The notes: generated by a model from the letters alone, not told the origin. Counted from the first letter of the stretch, positions 35,419-44,414 are shown. The stretch is DNA of 64,000 nucleotides from MGBC114079 sp964531385 (GCA_964531385.1 CAZHGC010000006.1:48160-112159), one strand, 5' to 3'. Numbers and translations: made by a program.

Positions 35419-36474
35419 TTACATATTTTCAATTTCGAAAATAAGTGCATCAACAAGTTCGCTTTCCGAAACTTTTTTAATAATTTCACCTTTTTTAAAA
35501 ATCAAACCAACGCCCTTTCCGCCGGCAATTCCAATATCAGCTTCCCTTGCTTCCCCCGGACCGTTAACAACACAACCCATAACCGCAACTTTAATATTTT
35601 TATCAATGTTCAAACATCTTTTTTCAACTTCGTTTGCAATGGAAATCAAATCAATTTCCGTTCTTCCGCAAGTCGGGCAAGAAACAAACTCAATTCCAAA
35701 TTTTCTAAGTCCTAAAGCTTTCAAAATAGCTTTTCCAACTTTAACTTCTTCAATAGGGTCACCTGTAAGTGAAACCCTAATTGTATCACCAATTCCAAGT
35801 CCCAAAATAAGCCCAATTCCAACCGATGATTTAATCGAACCTCCCCAAATCGTTCCCGATTCGGTAATTCCAAGATGAAGAGGATATGAAACCTTCTCTG
35901 ATAAAAGAGAATAAGCTTTTGCCGTAAAAGAAACATCAGAAGCCTTAATCGATATAACAATGTCCGAAAAATCGTTTCTCTCAAGAATTTCAACGTGTCT
36001 CAAAGCACTTTCAACAAGCCCCTCCGGAGTAACCTTGCCATATTTTTCAAGAATATCCTTTTCCAAAGAGCCCGAATTAACTCCAATTCGAATAGGAACG
36101 CCTCTCTCTTTGCAAGCTTTCGCAACAGCTCTGACATTTTCTTCTCCACCAATGTTTCCGGGATTAATTCTAAGTTTGTCAACACCGTTTTCAACAGCTT
36201 TAAGAGCAAGCTTATAATCAAAATGAATATCGGCAACCAAAGGAATTTCTATATTTTTTTTAATTTCTTTCAAGGCCTCAGCCGCCGCCATATCCAAAAC
36301 AGCAACACGAATGATTTCACAGCCCGCCGCTTGCAATTTTCTAATTTGCTCAACCGTTTTAACAACATCTCTCGTATCCGTATTGCACATAGATTGAATT
36401 GCAATAGGATTATTTCCGCCAATTTTAATATTTCCAATTTTTAATTCTTTTGTTTTTTTTCTTTCAAGAAACAC
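35419..36474 (-). CDS. ispG: 4-hydroxy-3-methylbut-2-enyl diphosphate synthase
   Basis: A 351-residue IspG (GcpE), an iron-sulfur enzyme that reduces MEcPP to HMBPP in the MEP isoprenoid pathway. The N-terminal TIM barrel holds NPIAIQSMCNTDTRDV near 24-39. The C-terminal reductase domain carries the cluster cysteines in SCPTCGRTEID and AVMGCVVNGPGEA. Dxr, two genes upstream, works earlier in the same pathway. It lies 69 bases after rseP and 18 before polC. Confidence 0.96.
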   Translation of the reverse strand: MFLERKKTKELKIGNIKIGGNNPIAIQSMCNTDTRDVVKTVEQIRKLQAAGCEIIRVAVLDMAAAEALKEIKKNIEIPLVADIHFDYKLALKAVENGVDKLRINPGNIGGEENVRAVAKACKERGVPIRIGVNSGSLEKDILEKYGKVTPEGLVESALRHVEILERNDFSDIVISIKASDVSFTAKAYSLLSEKVSYPLHLGITESGTIWGGSIKSSVGIGLILGLGIGDTIRVSLTGDPIEEVKVGKAILKALGLRKFGIEFVSCPTCGRTEIDLISIANEVEKRCLNIDKNIKVAVMGCVVNGPGEAREADIGIAGGKGVGLIFKKGEIIKKVSESELVDALIFEIENM

Positions 36475-36543
36475 AAAATTCCCCTCCGTAAAACATTTAA
36501 AAACAAGGAAATGTGAAAATATATCACATTTCCCAAAATAACA

Positions 36544-37605
36544 TTAAAGCAGTTTAAATACATCATTAAAAGCAATCAAAACACCCAAAGCCATTAAAAT
36601 CGCAAATCCGGCAAAATGAATCATACCCTCTTTTTCAGGTGGTATAGGCTTTCTTCTAATCGCCTCAATAAGAAGAAAAACAAATCTTCCGCCGTCAAGT
36701 GCCGGAATCGGCAAAAGATTCATAACTCCAAGATTGGCACTCAACAAAGCAGCAATCCCTGCCATACTTCCAATAGTAACCCAAACACTCTGTGAAATGG
36801 TTTCTTCATAAACGTCGTTAACAACTGTTGTAAGCCCAATAGGCCCCGCAACATCGTCCATAGAAATTTGCATTGTAAACAGCTGAACAACACCATAAAC
36901 TGTAACTTTAACCATATAAACGCTTTTCCAAAAGCCGGCGTTCAAAGTTTGAAAAAAGCCGGCTCTTTCAAATCCCTCATAGCTTTCTCCAAAAAGCGGA
37001 GTTTTTTGATTAAGAATAATTCCAATAACTTTTCCCTGTCCTTCGTTAAAAGTAATCGTTTTTTCAAAATATTCGCCGTCTCTCTCAAATCCAATCAAAA
37101 CATCATCACTTTTAGAAGTTGCAAGTTGAAATTTAACATCTTCCATTAAGTGCGTTCCCGAGCCGTCAACACTGACGATTTCATCGCCCGCCTGAAGTCC
37201 CGCCATATCTGCTGGGCTATTTTCTGAAATTTGATAAATAACATTTTCGCCATATCCGCTAAACATAATTATAATCGAGCATATAAATAAAGCCAAAACA
37301 AAATTCATAAAAACTCCGGCAAGAATAATAATCATTCTTTTCCAAACAGAAATGCTGTTAAATCCTTTTCTTTCAGAATTTCCGTTGTCCTCATCAGCCA
37401 TTTTGCAATAACCGCCAAGAGGTAAAATTCTAATGGAATACAATGTTTCGCCTTTCTGTTTCCCCCAAATTTTAGGACCCATTCCAACAGCAAATTCTTC
37501 AACAATAACACCGCATTTTTTTGCCGCAATAAAATGACCCCATTCGTGAATCATAACAATTATGCCAAAAATTAAAATAGTAATAATTATAGACAACTGT
37601 TTCAC
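36544..37605 (-). CDS. rseP: Site-2 protease RseP/RasP
   Basis: A 353-residue intramembrane zinc metalloprotease. The HExxH motif is HEWGH at 20-24 in the first membrane helix and the second conserved motif is GVMNLLPIPALDGGRF near 297-312, which supplies the third ligand Asp. A PDZ domain lies between (NSPADMAGLQAGDEIVSV near 132). It cleaves anti-sigma factors and remnant signal peptides in the membrane. Its start overlaps the dxr stop by four bases. Confidence 0.95.
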   Translation of the reverse strand: MKQLSIIITILIFGIIVMIHEWGHFIAAKKCGVIVEEFAVGMGPKIWGKQKGETLYSIRILPLGGYCKMADEDNGNSERKGFNSISVWKRMIIILAGVFMNFVLALFICSIIIMFSGYGENVIYQISENSPADMAGLQAGDEIVSVDGSGTHLMEDVKFQLATSKSDDVLIGFERDGEYFEKTITFNEGQGKVIGIILNQKTPLFGESYEGFERAGFFQTLNAGFWKSVYMVKVTVYGVVQLFTMQISMDDVAGPIGLTTVVNDVYEETISQSVWVTIGSMAGIAALLSANLGVMNLLPIPALDGGRFVFLLIEAIRRKPIPPEKEGMIHFAGFAILMALGVLIAFNDVFKLL

Positions 37606-38741
37606 CCCATCAATTCGTTATTAATAAAATTCCTTGCCCATAAATCAGCCTCAAAAACATCGTCAAAATTATAATTATATTTAACATTATATGCAGTCAT
37701 AGCTTTTTCTATTAGCTTTGGAATATCCGAAAAAGCAATTTTTTTATTAAGGAATGCAAAAACAGCAACTTCGTTTGCAGCATTCATAACCGCCGGCATA
37801 GTTCCGCCCGTTTCAATCGCCTCAAAAGCAAGCCCAAGACATCTAAAAAGCTTAAGGTCAGGCTTTTGAAAAGTAAGTTCTCCACAACTAAAAAAATCAA
37901 TTTTCGGAAAATCGCTTATAACTCTTTTCGGATATGTCAAAGCATATTGAATTGGGACTTTCATATCCGGCAAACCAAGCTGTGCCATAACCGCACCGTC
38001 TTCAAATTCAACCATAGAATGAATAATACTTTGAGGGTGAACAACAACATTAATTTTATCAATATCAACATCAAAAAGCCATTTTGCCTCAATAACTTCA
38101 AGTCCCTTGTTCATCATAGTTGAAGAATCGATTGTAATTTTCTTTCCCATACTCCAATTCGGGTGTTTAAGAGCGTCCTCAACAGTAATGCTTTCAAAAC
38201 TTTTATAGTTTCTGAAAGGCCCGCCGGAAGCAGTCAAATGAATTTTTCCAATTTTGTTTTCTTCGTTCCCTTGCAAACATTGAAAAATAGCCGAATGTTC
38301 ACTGTCAACAGGATAAATCGAAACATTATGCTTTGTCGCCTCTTTCATAACAAGCTCGCCTGCCGTAACAAGGGTTTCCTTGTTTGCAAGTGCAATGTCT
38401 TTTCCTTGCCGAATTGCTTTCAAAGTTGGTTCAAGCCCAATGTTTCCAACAAGTGAATTCAAAACAATATCAGAACCCTCAATTGTTGCCGCCGAATTAA
38501 TTCCGTCAATTCCGCAAAGAACCTCAACATTCTTTCCGGCAAGCCTTTTTTTAAGCTCCAAAGCTTTTTCCTCGTTCATAACGGCAACAATTTCTGGTTC
38601 AAATTCATCAATTTGCATTTCAAGCAAATCAATTCTAACATTCGTTGTCAAAGCCAAAACTTTATAACCTAAATTTCTGCAAACCTCCAAAGCCTGCGTT
38701 CCGATAGAGCCTGTCGAGCCCAAAACAGAAATACTTTTCAA
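37602..38741 (-). CDS. dxr: 1-deoxy-D-xylulose 5-phosphate reductoisomerase
   Basis: A 379-residue Dxr that converts DXP to MEP with NADPH. The NADP-binding loop is VLGSTGSIGTQALEV near 6-20, ALANKETLVTAGELV sits near 120-134, the metal-binding PVDSEHSAIFQCL near 147 and the flexible-loop SGGPFRN near 176. It overlaps cdsA and rseP by four bases on each side, so the three genes form a tight translational unit joining isoprenoid, phospholipid and membrane-protease functions. Confidence 0.97.
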   Translation of the reverse strand: MKSISVLGSTGSIGTQALEVCRNLGYKVLALTTNVRIDLLEMQIDEFEPEIVAVMNEEKALELKKRLAGKNVEVLCGIDGINSAATIEGSDIVLNSLVGNIGLEPTLKAIRQGKDIALANKETLVTAGELVMKEATKHNVSIYPVDSEHSAIFQCLQGNEENKIGKIHLTASGGPFRNYKSFESITVEDALKHPNWSMGKKITIDSSTMMNKGLEVIEAKWLFDVDIDKINVVVHPQSIIHSMVEFEDGAVMAQLGLPDMKVPIQYALTYPKRVISDFPKIDFFSCGELTFQKPDLKLFRCLGLAFEAIETGGTMPAVMNAANEVAVFAFLNKKIAFSDIPKLIEKAMTAYNVKYNYNFDDVFEADLWARNFINNELMG

Positions 38742-39553
38742 AAAATAACTTCCTTTCCGAGAGTAAGAAAAATATAAACCAACGGTGCCGTAAACAACAC
38801 GCTGTCAAATCTGTCAAGAACACCTCCGTGCCCCGGCATAATTTTTCCATAATCTTTAATACCAACAAATCTTTTAATACTTGAAGCCGCCAAATCGCCA
38901 ATTTGAGCAAAAATTGAGCCAACAGCCCCTAAAATCACATAAAACAAAGTCATATTTTCTTGTCCAACTTGCCAAACAGCATACATACAATAACCGTAAA
39001 ATCCGGAAACCAAAGCTGTAAACAAAATTCCGCCAATAGCCCCCTCAAAAGTTTTTTTAGGGCTCAAAACAGGTGTAAGCTTATGTTTGCCAATGGCTGA
39101 GCCGGTAAAATATGCCCCCGTATCACTGCAAAAAGCACAAATAAAAATAAGCCAAACAGTATATTCACCAAATTCGCTTTCTCTAACAAGATAAATGTTT
39201 CCAAGCATAAGAGCAATGTAAAACACACCCGTAAAAGTTGAACAAACATCATTAATATTAATTTTTTGATGCAAAAAAACAGTGAAAGAAAACACACACA
39301 GCAAAAATATCATAATTATAATACTACAGCAAATAACATCAAGCTTCGTTCCCAAAGCCAAAACATATAAAATCGCCGTCAAAAAACCAAAAATATGAAC
39401 GGGCAAAATTTTCTTTGAAACAGCTTTATAAAATTCAAAAAGGCCAATAAGTGACAAAAATAAAATACCAAATTTAAGAGGAAACCCTCCCAAAACAAGA
39501 AATGCCGCCAATATCGGCAGACCTATAACACCTGATATAATACGAATAACCAC
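38738..39553 (-). CDS. cdsA: Phosphatidate cytidylyltransferase
   Basis: A 271-residue multi-pass membrane enzyme that makes CDP-diacylglycerol from phosphatidate and CTP. About eight hydrophobic helices precede the C-terminal CDS signature, visible as SSIKRFVGIKDYGKIMPGHG near 215-236, which holds the Asp and His of the active site. It lies 14 bases after uppS, the standard order in Firmicutes. Confidence 0.95.
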   Translation of the reverse strand: MVIRIISGVIGLPILAAFLVLGGFPLKFGILFLSLIGLFEFYKAVSKKILPVHIFGFLTAILYVLALGTKLDVICCSIIIMIFLLCVFSFTVFLHQKININDVCSTFTGVFYIALMLGNIYLVRESEFGEYTVWLIFICAFCSDTGAYFTGSAIGKHKLTPVLSPKKTFEGAIGGILFTALVSGFYGYCMYAVWQVGQENMTLFYVILGAVGSIFAQIGDLAASSIKRFVGIKDYGKIMPGHGGVLDRFDSVLFTAPLVYIFLTLGKEVIF

Positions 39554-39567
39554 GCAAAATCACGCTC

Positions 39568-40272
39568 CTATCTTCCGCCAAAACGTCTGTCTCTACTTTT
39601 AAATTGTTCAATGGCTTTCATAAGTTCTTTAATGTCAAAATCGGGCCAAAGTTTGTCTGTAAAATAAAATTCCGAATAAGCCGCCTGCCAAGGCAAAAAA
39701 TTGCTAAGCCTAAGTTCTCCGCTTGTTCTGATAATAAGTTCGGGGTCAGGAATATCTTTAGTATCGAGATATTTTGAAAAAGTTTCTTCATCAATTGAAT
39801 TTTCCAAAACTTTCCCGCTTCTAACATCGTCATACAATTTTTTAACCGCTCTAACAATTTCGTCTCGTCCTCCATAATTAAGGCCAATATGCAAATTAAG
39901 ACCTTTTTTGCAAGATGAAATTTCTTCAAGATTTTTAATTTTACTTTGTAAATCTTCGTCAAGACGTGATAAATCGCCAATAGCATCAATTTTTATATTG
40001 CTGTTTTCATTGTCTTTAATATAATCGCCAATATATTCTCTAAGTAAATTCATCAAAGTTTTAACTTCATCATCTGAACGTTTCCAATTTTCTGTTGAAA
40101 ACGCATAAACGGTTATATGTTCAATTCCAAGTTTGTCAGCCTCTTTCAAAAGCCTGTTAAGAGCCTGAGCACCTGCCCTGTGACCAAAGCTTCTCGGCAT
40201 AAATCTTTTTTTCGCCCATCTTCCGTTTCCGTCCATAATAATAGCAATGTGCTTAGGTAAAAAATTTTCCAT
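39568..40272 (-). CDS. uppS: Undecaprenyl diphosphate synthase
   Basis: A 234-residue cis-prenyltransferase making the C55 lipid carrier for cell-wall synthesis. The catalytic Asp is in IAIIMDGNGRWAKKR near 11-25; the SFGHRAG and YAFSTENWKRS motifs follow, and RTSGELRLSNFLPWQ near 187 forms the diphosphate site. A GGGAGG site precedes the ATG. A 375-base gap with a palindromic element separates it from frr, which is unusual because these genes are normally close. Confidence 0.96.
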   Translation of the reverse strand: MENFLPKHIAIIMDGNGRWAKKRFMPRSFGHRAGAQALNRLLKEADKLGIEHITVYAFSTENWKRSDDEVKTLMNLLREYIGDYIKDNENSNIKIDAIGDLSRLDEDLQSKIKNLEEISSCKKGLNLHIGLNYGGRDEIVRAVKKLYDDVRSGKVLENSIDEETFSKYLDTKDIPDPELIIRTSGELRLSNFLPWQAAYSEFYFTDKLWPDFDIKELMKAIEQFKSRDRRFGGR

Positions 40273-40378
40273 TATGTACCTCCCATATTCAGAACAGCAA
40301 AAACGTCAGCATATAATAATTTTGTAAAAAACAAAATAACACTTCAATCGCCAACATTGCAAATAAAAAAATAAAAAA

Positions 40379-40536
40379 GCAACACCGCATAATCGAAATA
40401 AACAGATTTTAAATGATATTCTTCTGTGCAAATAAAAAGTTCGCAATCATAGCCATAAACCTATGATAAGATGTTTTAATGCCGCAACCGGAAATATCAG
40501 TCAAAACTGTAAAATTGTAATTATGCGATATTGCCC
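40379..40536. repeat. Palindromic element, copy C (frr-uppS gap)
   Basis: A 158-base element with ends GCAACACCGCATAATC and AATTATGCGATATTGCCC, the latter reversing to GGGCAATATCGCATAATT. A central stem CATAG/CTATG mimics the central stem of copy B. It contains no ORF with a ribosome-binding site. It fills most of the 40273-40647 gap; the remainder holds the frr terminator. Confidence 0.65.
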
Positions 40537-40608
40537 AAAATGTGTTTCAAAAAACGCACTAAAATTCAAATTGCAAAAACAAAATCAAAAAAACATTCAT
40601 AACAAAAT

Positions 40609-40627
40609 CAACCGTAAGCTCCGGTTG
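40609..40627 (-). terminator. Weak hairpin terminator after frr
   Basis: CAACCG pairs with CGGTTG around a seven-base loop, followed by ATTTTG on the minus strand. A direct repeat AACCGGAG lies beside it. Confidence 0.45.
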
Positions 40628-40647
40628 CAAATAACAACTCCGGTTAA

Positions 40648-41202
40648 TTAAATTGACATAATGTCTTTGTTTTTGGCTTCAACAAGTTTGTCAATTTCAG
40701 CAACATTCTTGTCAGTAATTTTCTGCATTTCGTCTTCAAGAGTTTTAAGTTCGTCTTCAGTAATTTCATTAGCTTTTTCAAGCTTTTTCAACGCATCGAT
40801 TCCGTCTCTTCTAACATTTCTGACAGCAACTTTTGTGTCCTCGCCTTTTTTCTTAACGTCTTTTGTAAGAGACTTTCTTCTTTCTTCCGTAAGTTCCGGA
40901 AAAACAAGACGAATAACTTTTCCGTCATTAGTTGGGTTAATTCCCAAATCCGAAGCATTAATAGCTTTTTCAATATCTTTCATAACAGAAAGATCCCAAG
41001 GCTGAATTTGAATAAGTCTCGCTTCCGGAACGCTAATGTTTCCAACTTGATTTAATGGTGTCGGCGTTCCGTAATAATCAACAGTGATTTTATCCAAAAC
41101 ATGAGGATTTGCACGTCCCGCACGGATGGTATTAAGATCACTTTCAAGATTTTTAACAGACTTGCTCATTTTTTCTTCATAAACGTCAGTATGTTTAGAC
41201 AT
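40648..41202 (-). CDS. frr: Ribosome recycling factor
   Basis: A 184-residue RRF that splits post-termination ribosomes together with EF-G. It shows the three-helix-bundle and beta domain pattern: SVKNLESDLNTIRAGRANP near 15-33, DYYGTPTPLNQVGNISVPEARL near 42-63 and the C-terminal helix rich in Glu, Lys and Asp. It lies 29 bases after pyrH, the near-universal order, with AGGAGG before the start. Confidence 0.97.
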   Translation of the reverse strand: MSKHTDVYEEKMSKSVKNLESDLNTIRAGRANPHVLDKITVDYYGTPTPLNQVGNISVPEARLIQIQPWDLSVMKDIEKAINASDLGINPTNDGKVIRLVFPELTEERRKSLTKDVKKKGEDTKVAVRNVRRDGIDALKKLEKANEITEDELKTLEDEMQKITDKNVAEIDKLVEAKNKDIMSI

Positions 41203-41231
41203 AATAAACCTCCTAAAAATATATATAGTAA

Positions 41232-41933
41232 TTAAACGGTAACAATGGTACCGATTTTTTCTTCCATAGCCGCTTTAAAAATTCCGTTTTCTTCAAGAAG
41301 CCCAAAAATCACAACAGGAATAGATTGCTCATAACAAAGGTTCGCTGCCGCAATATCAATAACTTTAAGATTTTTCTCAACAATTTCCTTGCAAGGAATA
41401 CTGTCATATTTAACCGCATTCGGATTAATTGCAGGGTCGTCGTTATAAACTCCGTCAATGCTCTTTGCATACAAAATAGCGTCCGCTTTAAGTTCCGATG
41501 CTCTGAGAGCTGTAACGGTATCTGTCGAGAAAAACGGGTGACCAATTCCTCCAGCAAAAATAACAATTTTCCCTTCCGAAAGATATTTTAACGCCAAATC
41601 CTTAGAAAACAATTCTGTCATAGTTCCAACAGGAAACGGTGTCATAACAACAGCAACAAGCCCGTTCTGTTTCAAAGAATCGGCAAAATAAATAGCGTTC
41701 ATAACCGTTGCAAGCATACCAATTTGGTCCGCTTTGCATCTGTCCATAGAAGGATTGGCACTTCTGCCTCTCCAAAAATTTCCGCCACCAATAACCAAAG
41801 ACACCTGAACACCTTTGTTAATAACTGCTTTAATTTGTTGAATAATTTCGTTTATTGTATCATTATCAAACACCGACTTTCCGTCTCCGGCCAAAGCCTC
41901 TCCGCTAAGTTTTAAAAGAACCCTTTTATACAA
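41232..41933 (-). CDS. pyrH: UMP kinase
   Basis: A 233-residue bacterial UMP kinase of the amino-acid kinase family; it makes UDP from UMP and is regulated by GTP and UTP in the family. Features: KLSGEALAG near 8-16, VIGGGNFWRG near 47-56 and the UMP site in MGMLATVMNAIYF-like text near 72-84. The start is a TTG nine bases after AGGAG. In most Firmicutes rpsB and tsf precede it; here an unrelated pyrC-like gene does. Confidence 0.95.
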   Translation of the reverse strand: MYKRVLLKLSGEALAGDGKSVFDNDTINEIIQQIKAVINKGVQVSLVIGGGNFWRGRSANPSMDRCKADQIGMLATVMNAIYFADSLKQNGLVAVVMTPFPVGTMTELFSKDLALKYLSEGKIVIFAGGIGHPFFSTDTVTALRASELKADAILYAKSIDGVYNDDPAINPNAVKYDSIPCKEIVEKNLKVIDIAAANLCYEQSIPVVIFGLLEENGIFKAAMEEKIGTIVTV

Positions 41934-42104
41934 AAGTATTCACTCCTTATGTTAATTTATAAAAGATACCGCATAAAAAATAACAAAAACAATCTTGCAA
42001 AAAATTCACTTTACATTATTTTCATTTTTAAATTATACGTCATTCACCTATATTATTTTATCATATATTACAAAAAAAAGAAACATTTTATTTAAAATTT
42101 TTTG

Positions 42105-42147
42105 TAAACAAAAACAGGGTATGAAAAATTCGAGTTTTCCACACCCC
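42105..42147 (-). terminator. Intrinsic terminator after pyrC2
   Basis: GGGTGTGGAAA pairs with TTTTCATACCC (two G-U pairs) around a short loop, followed by TGTTTTTGTTT. It isolates pyrC2 from pyrH. Confidence 0.75.
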
Positions 42148-42192
42148 ATTTCAAATAATAAATAAAATTTGAAATCTTATCTTGTTAATTTT

Positions 42193-43467
42193 TTAAAATT
42201 CGAAAATTTTATCTTTTACAATTGTAGTTAATGTTTTTCCTTTAACAAGTTTACCGTCATAAGGTGAATACTTCGCCCTCGAAAAGAAATTTTTTCCGTT
42301 TATCTCAAAAGAATCCTTTATATTAACAATTATAATATCGGCATCGTTTCCCTTTTTAATACAACCTTTTTTGTCAAGTCCCAAAATTCTTGAAGGATTA
42401 TATGCCATTTTTTCAACAAGTTCATTTATCGATAATACCCCTGTTTCAACAAGTTCGGTGTAACTTATCGGCAAAGAAACTTCAAGACTTGAAATTCCAA
42501 CAGCTGCGTTATCAAATTCGGTAACTTTTCTTTCAACCGATGCAGGAGTATGCCCCGTTGCTATAACATCAATAGTTCCGTCAGAAAGACCTTCTTTAAC
42601 AGCTTGAATATCTTCCTCAGTCCTAAGCGGAGGACTAACTTTTGCAAAGGTATTATATCCCTCAACGCATTTTTCGGAAAGAGTAAAATAATGCGGGCAA
42701 GTTCCGGCTGTAACATTAGCACCGTTTTTCTTCGCATATCGAATAAGTTCAACAGCACCTTTTGTTGTAACGTGTGTTATGTGAAGCCTTGCACCCGTAC
42801 TTTTCGCAAGAAGAAGATTTCTCGCAACAATTATATCTTCCGCAACTCTCGGAATTCCCAAAAGTCCCATTTTTGTTGCCATTATTCCATCATTAACAAC
42901 ACCTTTTCCCGCAAGGTTTTTGTCCTCACAAAAAGTAACAACCGGTGCATCAAACATCTTTGAATAAAGAAAAATATTTCTCATAAGCTCTGTATCCAAA
43001 ATTGAATAAGTTCCGTCAGAAAGCCCAATTGCTCCCGCTTTAAGCATTTCTCCAATTTCCGCAATCTCCGTACCGCAACAACCTTTTGTCATACTTCCAT
43101 AGGGATATATATTAACGTTTGCCTGTTCTCTTGTTTTTGTATAAACATATTCAACAACCGTTTTATTGTCAATAACAGGTTGTGAATTTGGTGCAGAAAT
43201 TATTGTTGTAAATCCGCCCGAAGTCGCACTTTTGGAAATTGTTATTATGTTATTTTTGTTTTCATATCCCGACTCGCATATTTTGCTATACATATCTATA
43301 CACCCTGGCAAAATAAGGTTATCTTTTGCATCAATAACTTTCGCATCGGAAACATCAATATTCGGTGCAATATCTTCTATAACACCGTCTTTTATGTATA
43401 TATCGCATTTTTTGTTCAAATCAAATTCGTTTGAAATTATTTTTCCGTTTTTTATAAGTATTTTCAC
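42193..43467 (-). CDS. Dihydroorotase-like pseudoenzyme (PyrC paralogue)
   Basis: A 424-residue intact homologue of the type I dihydroorotase at 19445. It aligns without large gaps, but five of six metal ligands are lost: His60 to Tyr, His62 to Lys (GCIDMYSKICESG), Asp152 to Gly (with an Asp one position earlier), His179 to Phe (TFCED) and Asp305 to Gly (TGHTP); only His232 remains. Substrate Arg64 is Cys. Catalysis as a dihydroorotase is therefore very unlikely. The frame is uninterrupted, has a good overlap with pyrB2 (four bases) and keeps the fold motifs (GGFTTI, HVTTKGAVELIRYAKKNG, PHYFTLSE). Known inactive dihydroorotases, such as PyrC' of Pseudomonas, serve as structural partners of aspartate transcarbamoylase; a structural or regulatory role is inferred. 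Confidence 0.9.
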   Translation of the reverse strand: MKILIKNGKIISNEFDLNKKCDIYIKDGVIEDIAPNIDVSDAKVIDAKDNLILPGCIDMYSKICESGYENKNNIITISKSATSGGFTTIISAPNSQPVIDNKTVVEYVYTKTREQANVNIYPYGSMTKGCCGTEIAEIGEMLKAGAIGLSDGTYSILDTELMRNIFLYSKMFDAPVVTFCEDKNLAGKGVVNDGIMATKMGLLGIPRVAEDIIVARNLLLAKSTGARLHITHVTTKGAVELIRYAKKNGANVTAGTCPHYFTLSEKCVEGYNTFAKVSPPLRTEEDIQAVKEGLSDGTIDVIATGHTPASVERKVTEFDNAAVGISSLEVSLPISYTELVETGVLSINELVEKMAYNPSRILGLDKKGCIKKGNDADIIIVNIKDSFEINGKNFFSRAKYSPYDGKLVKGKTLTTIVKDKIFEF

Positions 43468-44393
43468 AAAGCAGCACCTGCCTTATTTGATAGAATATAG
43501 AGAAGTGCCATTCTTACGGCAACACCATTTGTTATCTGGTCATCAAGCAAACATCTTTTGTCGTCAAGAAGTTGGGAAGAAATTTCAATCCCCCTGCTAA
43601 CAGGTCCTGGGTGCATAACAATTACGTCTTTTTTTGCATTTGTCAATGAATATTCGTCAATTTTGAAGAAACTTTGATATTCATCGATAGAAATAAAACG
43701 ACTTTTCGAAGAACCCTCTGTGTCAAGACGCATTGTCATAACAACATCGGCATCTTTAATTGCGTCTTTTGTGTTATAATAAACTTTAACGCCAAAATCT
43801 TCAAGTCCCGAAGGAATCATTGTTGGCGGCCCCGCAACGCAAACTTCCGCACCAAGCTTCAAAAGCCCCCATATGTTGCTCCTTGTAACTCTGCTGTGAG
43901 CAACATCGCCAATTATCGCAACTTTCAAGCCTTTAAAACCACCCTTTTGATTTTTAATTGTCATAAGGTCCAAAAGGGATTGGCTCGGGTCCTCGTTAAT
44001 TCCATCGCCGGCATTTATAACGGAAGCATGAACATTTTCCGCAAGAAATTTTGCACTTCCGGACATCGGGTGACGACAAATTATAAAATCCCCGCCCATT
44101 TGCTCAATGGTTCTTCCCATATCGTTTATGGTTTCATATTGGTCCGAACGCTTTGAAACAGTTATATCAACAATATCCGCACTCAAATATTGTGCCGCAA
44201 GTTCATATGAAAGTTTTGCACGAACACTTTTGTCGTAAAATAATATTATGACAGATTTTCCCTGAAGATATGGGGCTTTTTTATTTTTTTGATTTAAAAT
44301 ATATTTCATAGTTTCAGCCGTTTCAAGTATATAGAGAATTTCTTCCTCCTCTATATCAAGCAAGCTTATAAAATCTTTTCTTGAATATGCCAT
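43464..44393 (-). CDS. Aspartate carbamoyltransferase-like pseudoenzyme (PyrB paralogue)
   Basis: A 309-residue intact homologue of PyrB at 20750. The ATG at 44393 with GGTG upstream is preferred to GTG at 44405. Catalytic positions are changed: the STRT loop reads SVRA, Ser81 becomes Lys, Lys85 becomes Gln, His135 becomes Asp (NEDPSQ) and Gln224 becomes Asp. Arg58, Arg107, Gln138, Arg168, Arg222 and HPGPVSRG are kept. The loss of the two Thr, the Ser and Lys of the carbamoyl-phosphate site and the His makes normal transcarbamoylation unlikely; another carbamoyl- or amino-acid substrate cannot be ruled out. It follows rluD by 21 bases and overlaps pyrC2, repeating the pyrB-pyrC order of the active operon. 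Confidence 0.9.
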   Translation of the reverse strand: MAYSRKDFISLLDIEEEEILYILETAETMKYILNQKNKKAPYLQGKSVIILFYDKSVRAKLSYELAAQYLSADIVDITVSKRSDQYETINDMGRTIEQMGGDFIICRHPMSGSAKFLAENVHASVINAGDGINEDPSQSLLDLMTIKNQKGGFKGLKVAIIGDVAHSRVTRSNIWGLLKLGAEVCVAGPPTMIPSGLEDFGVKVYYNTKDAIKDADVVMTMRLDTEGSSKSRFISIDEYQSFFKIDEYSLTNAKKDVIVMHPGPVSRGIEISSQLLDDKRCLLDDQITNGVAVRMALLYILSNKAGAAL

Positions 44394-44414
44394 AAAAATC
44401 ACCAACTTTATTTT

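Noticed and set aside
40463..40651. Open frame inside palindromic copy C
   Set aside because: No ribosome-binding site, codes for low-complexity basic text and crosses the frr stop and terminator.
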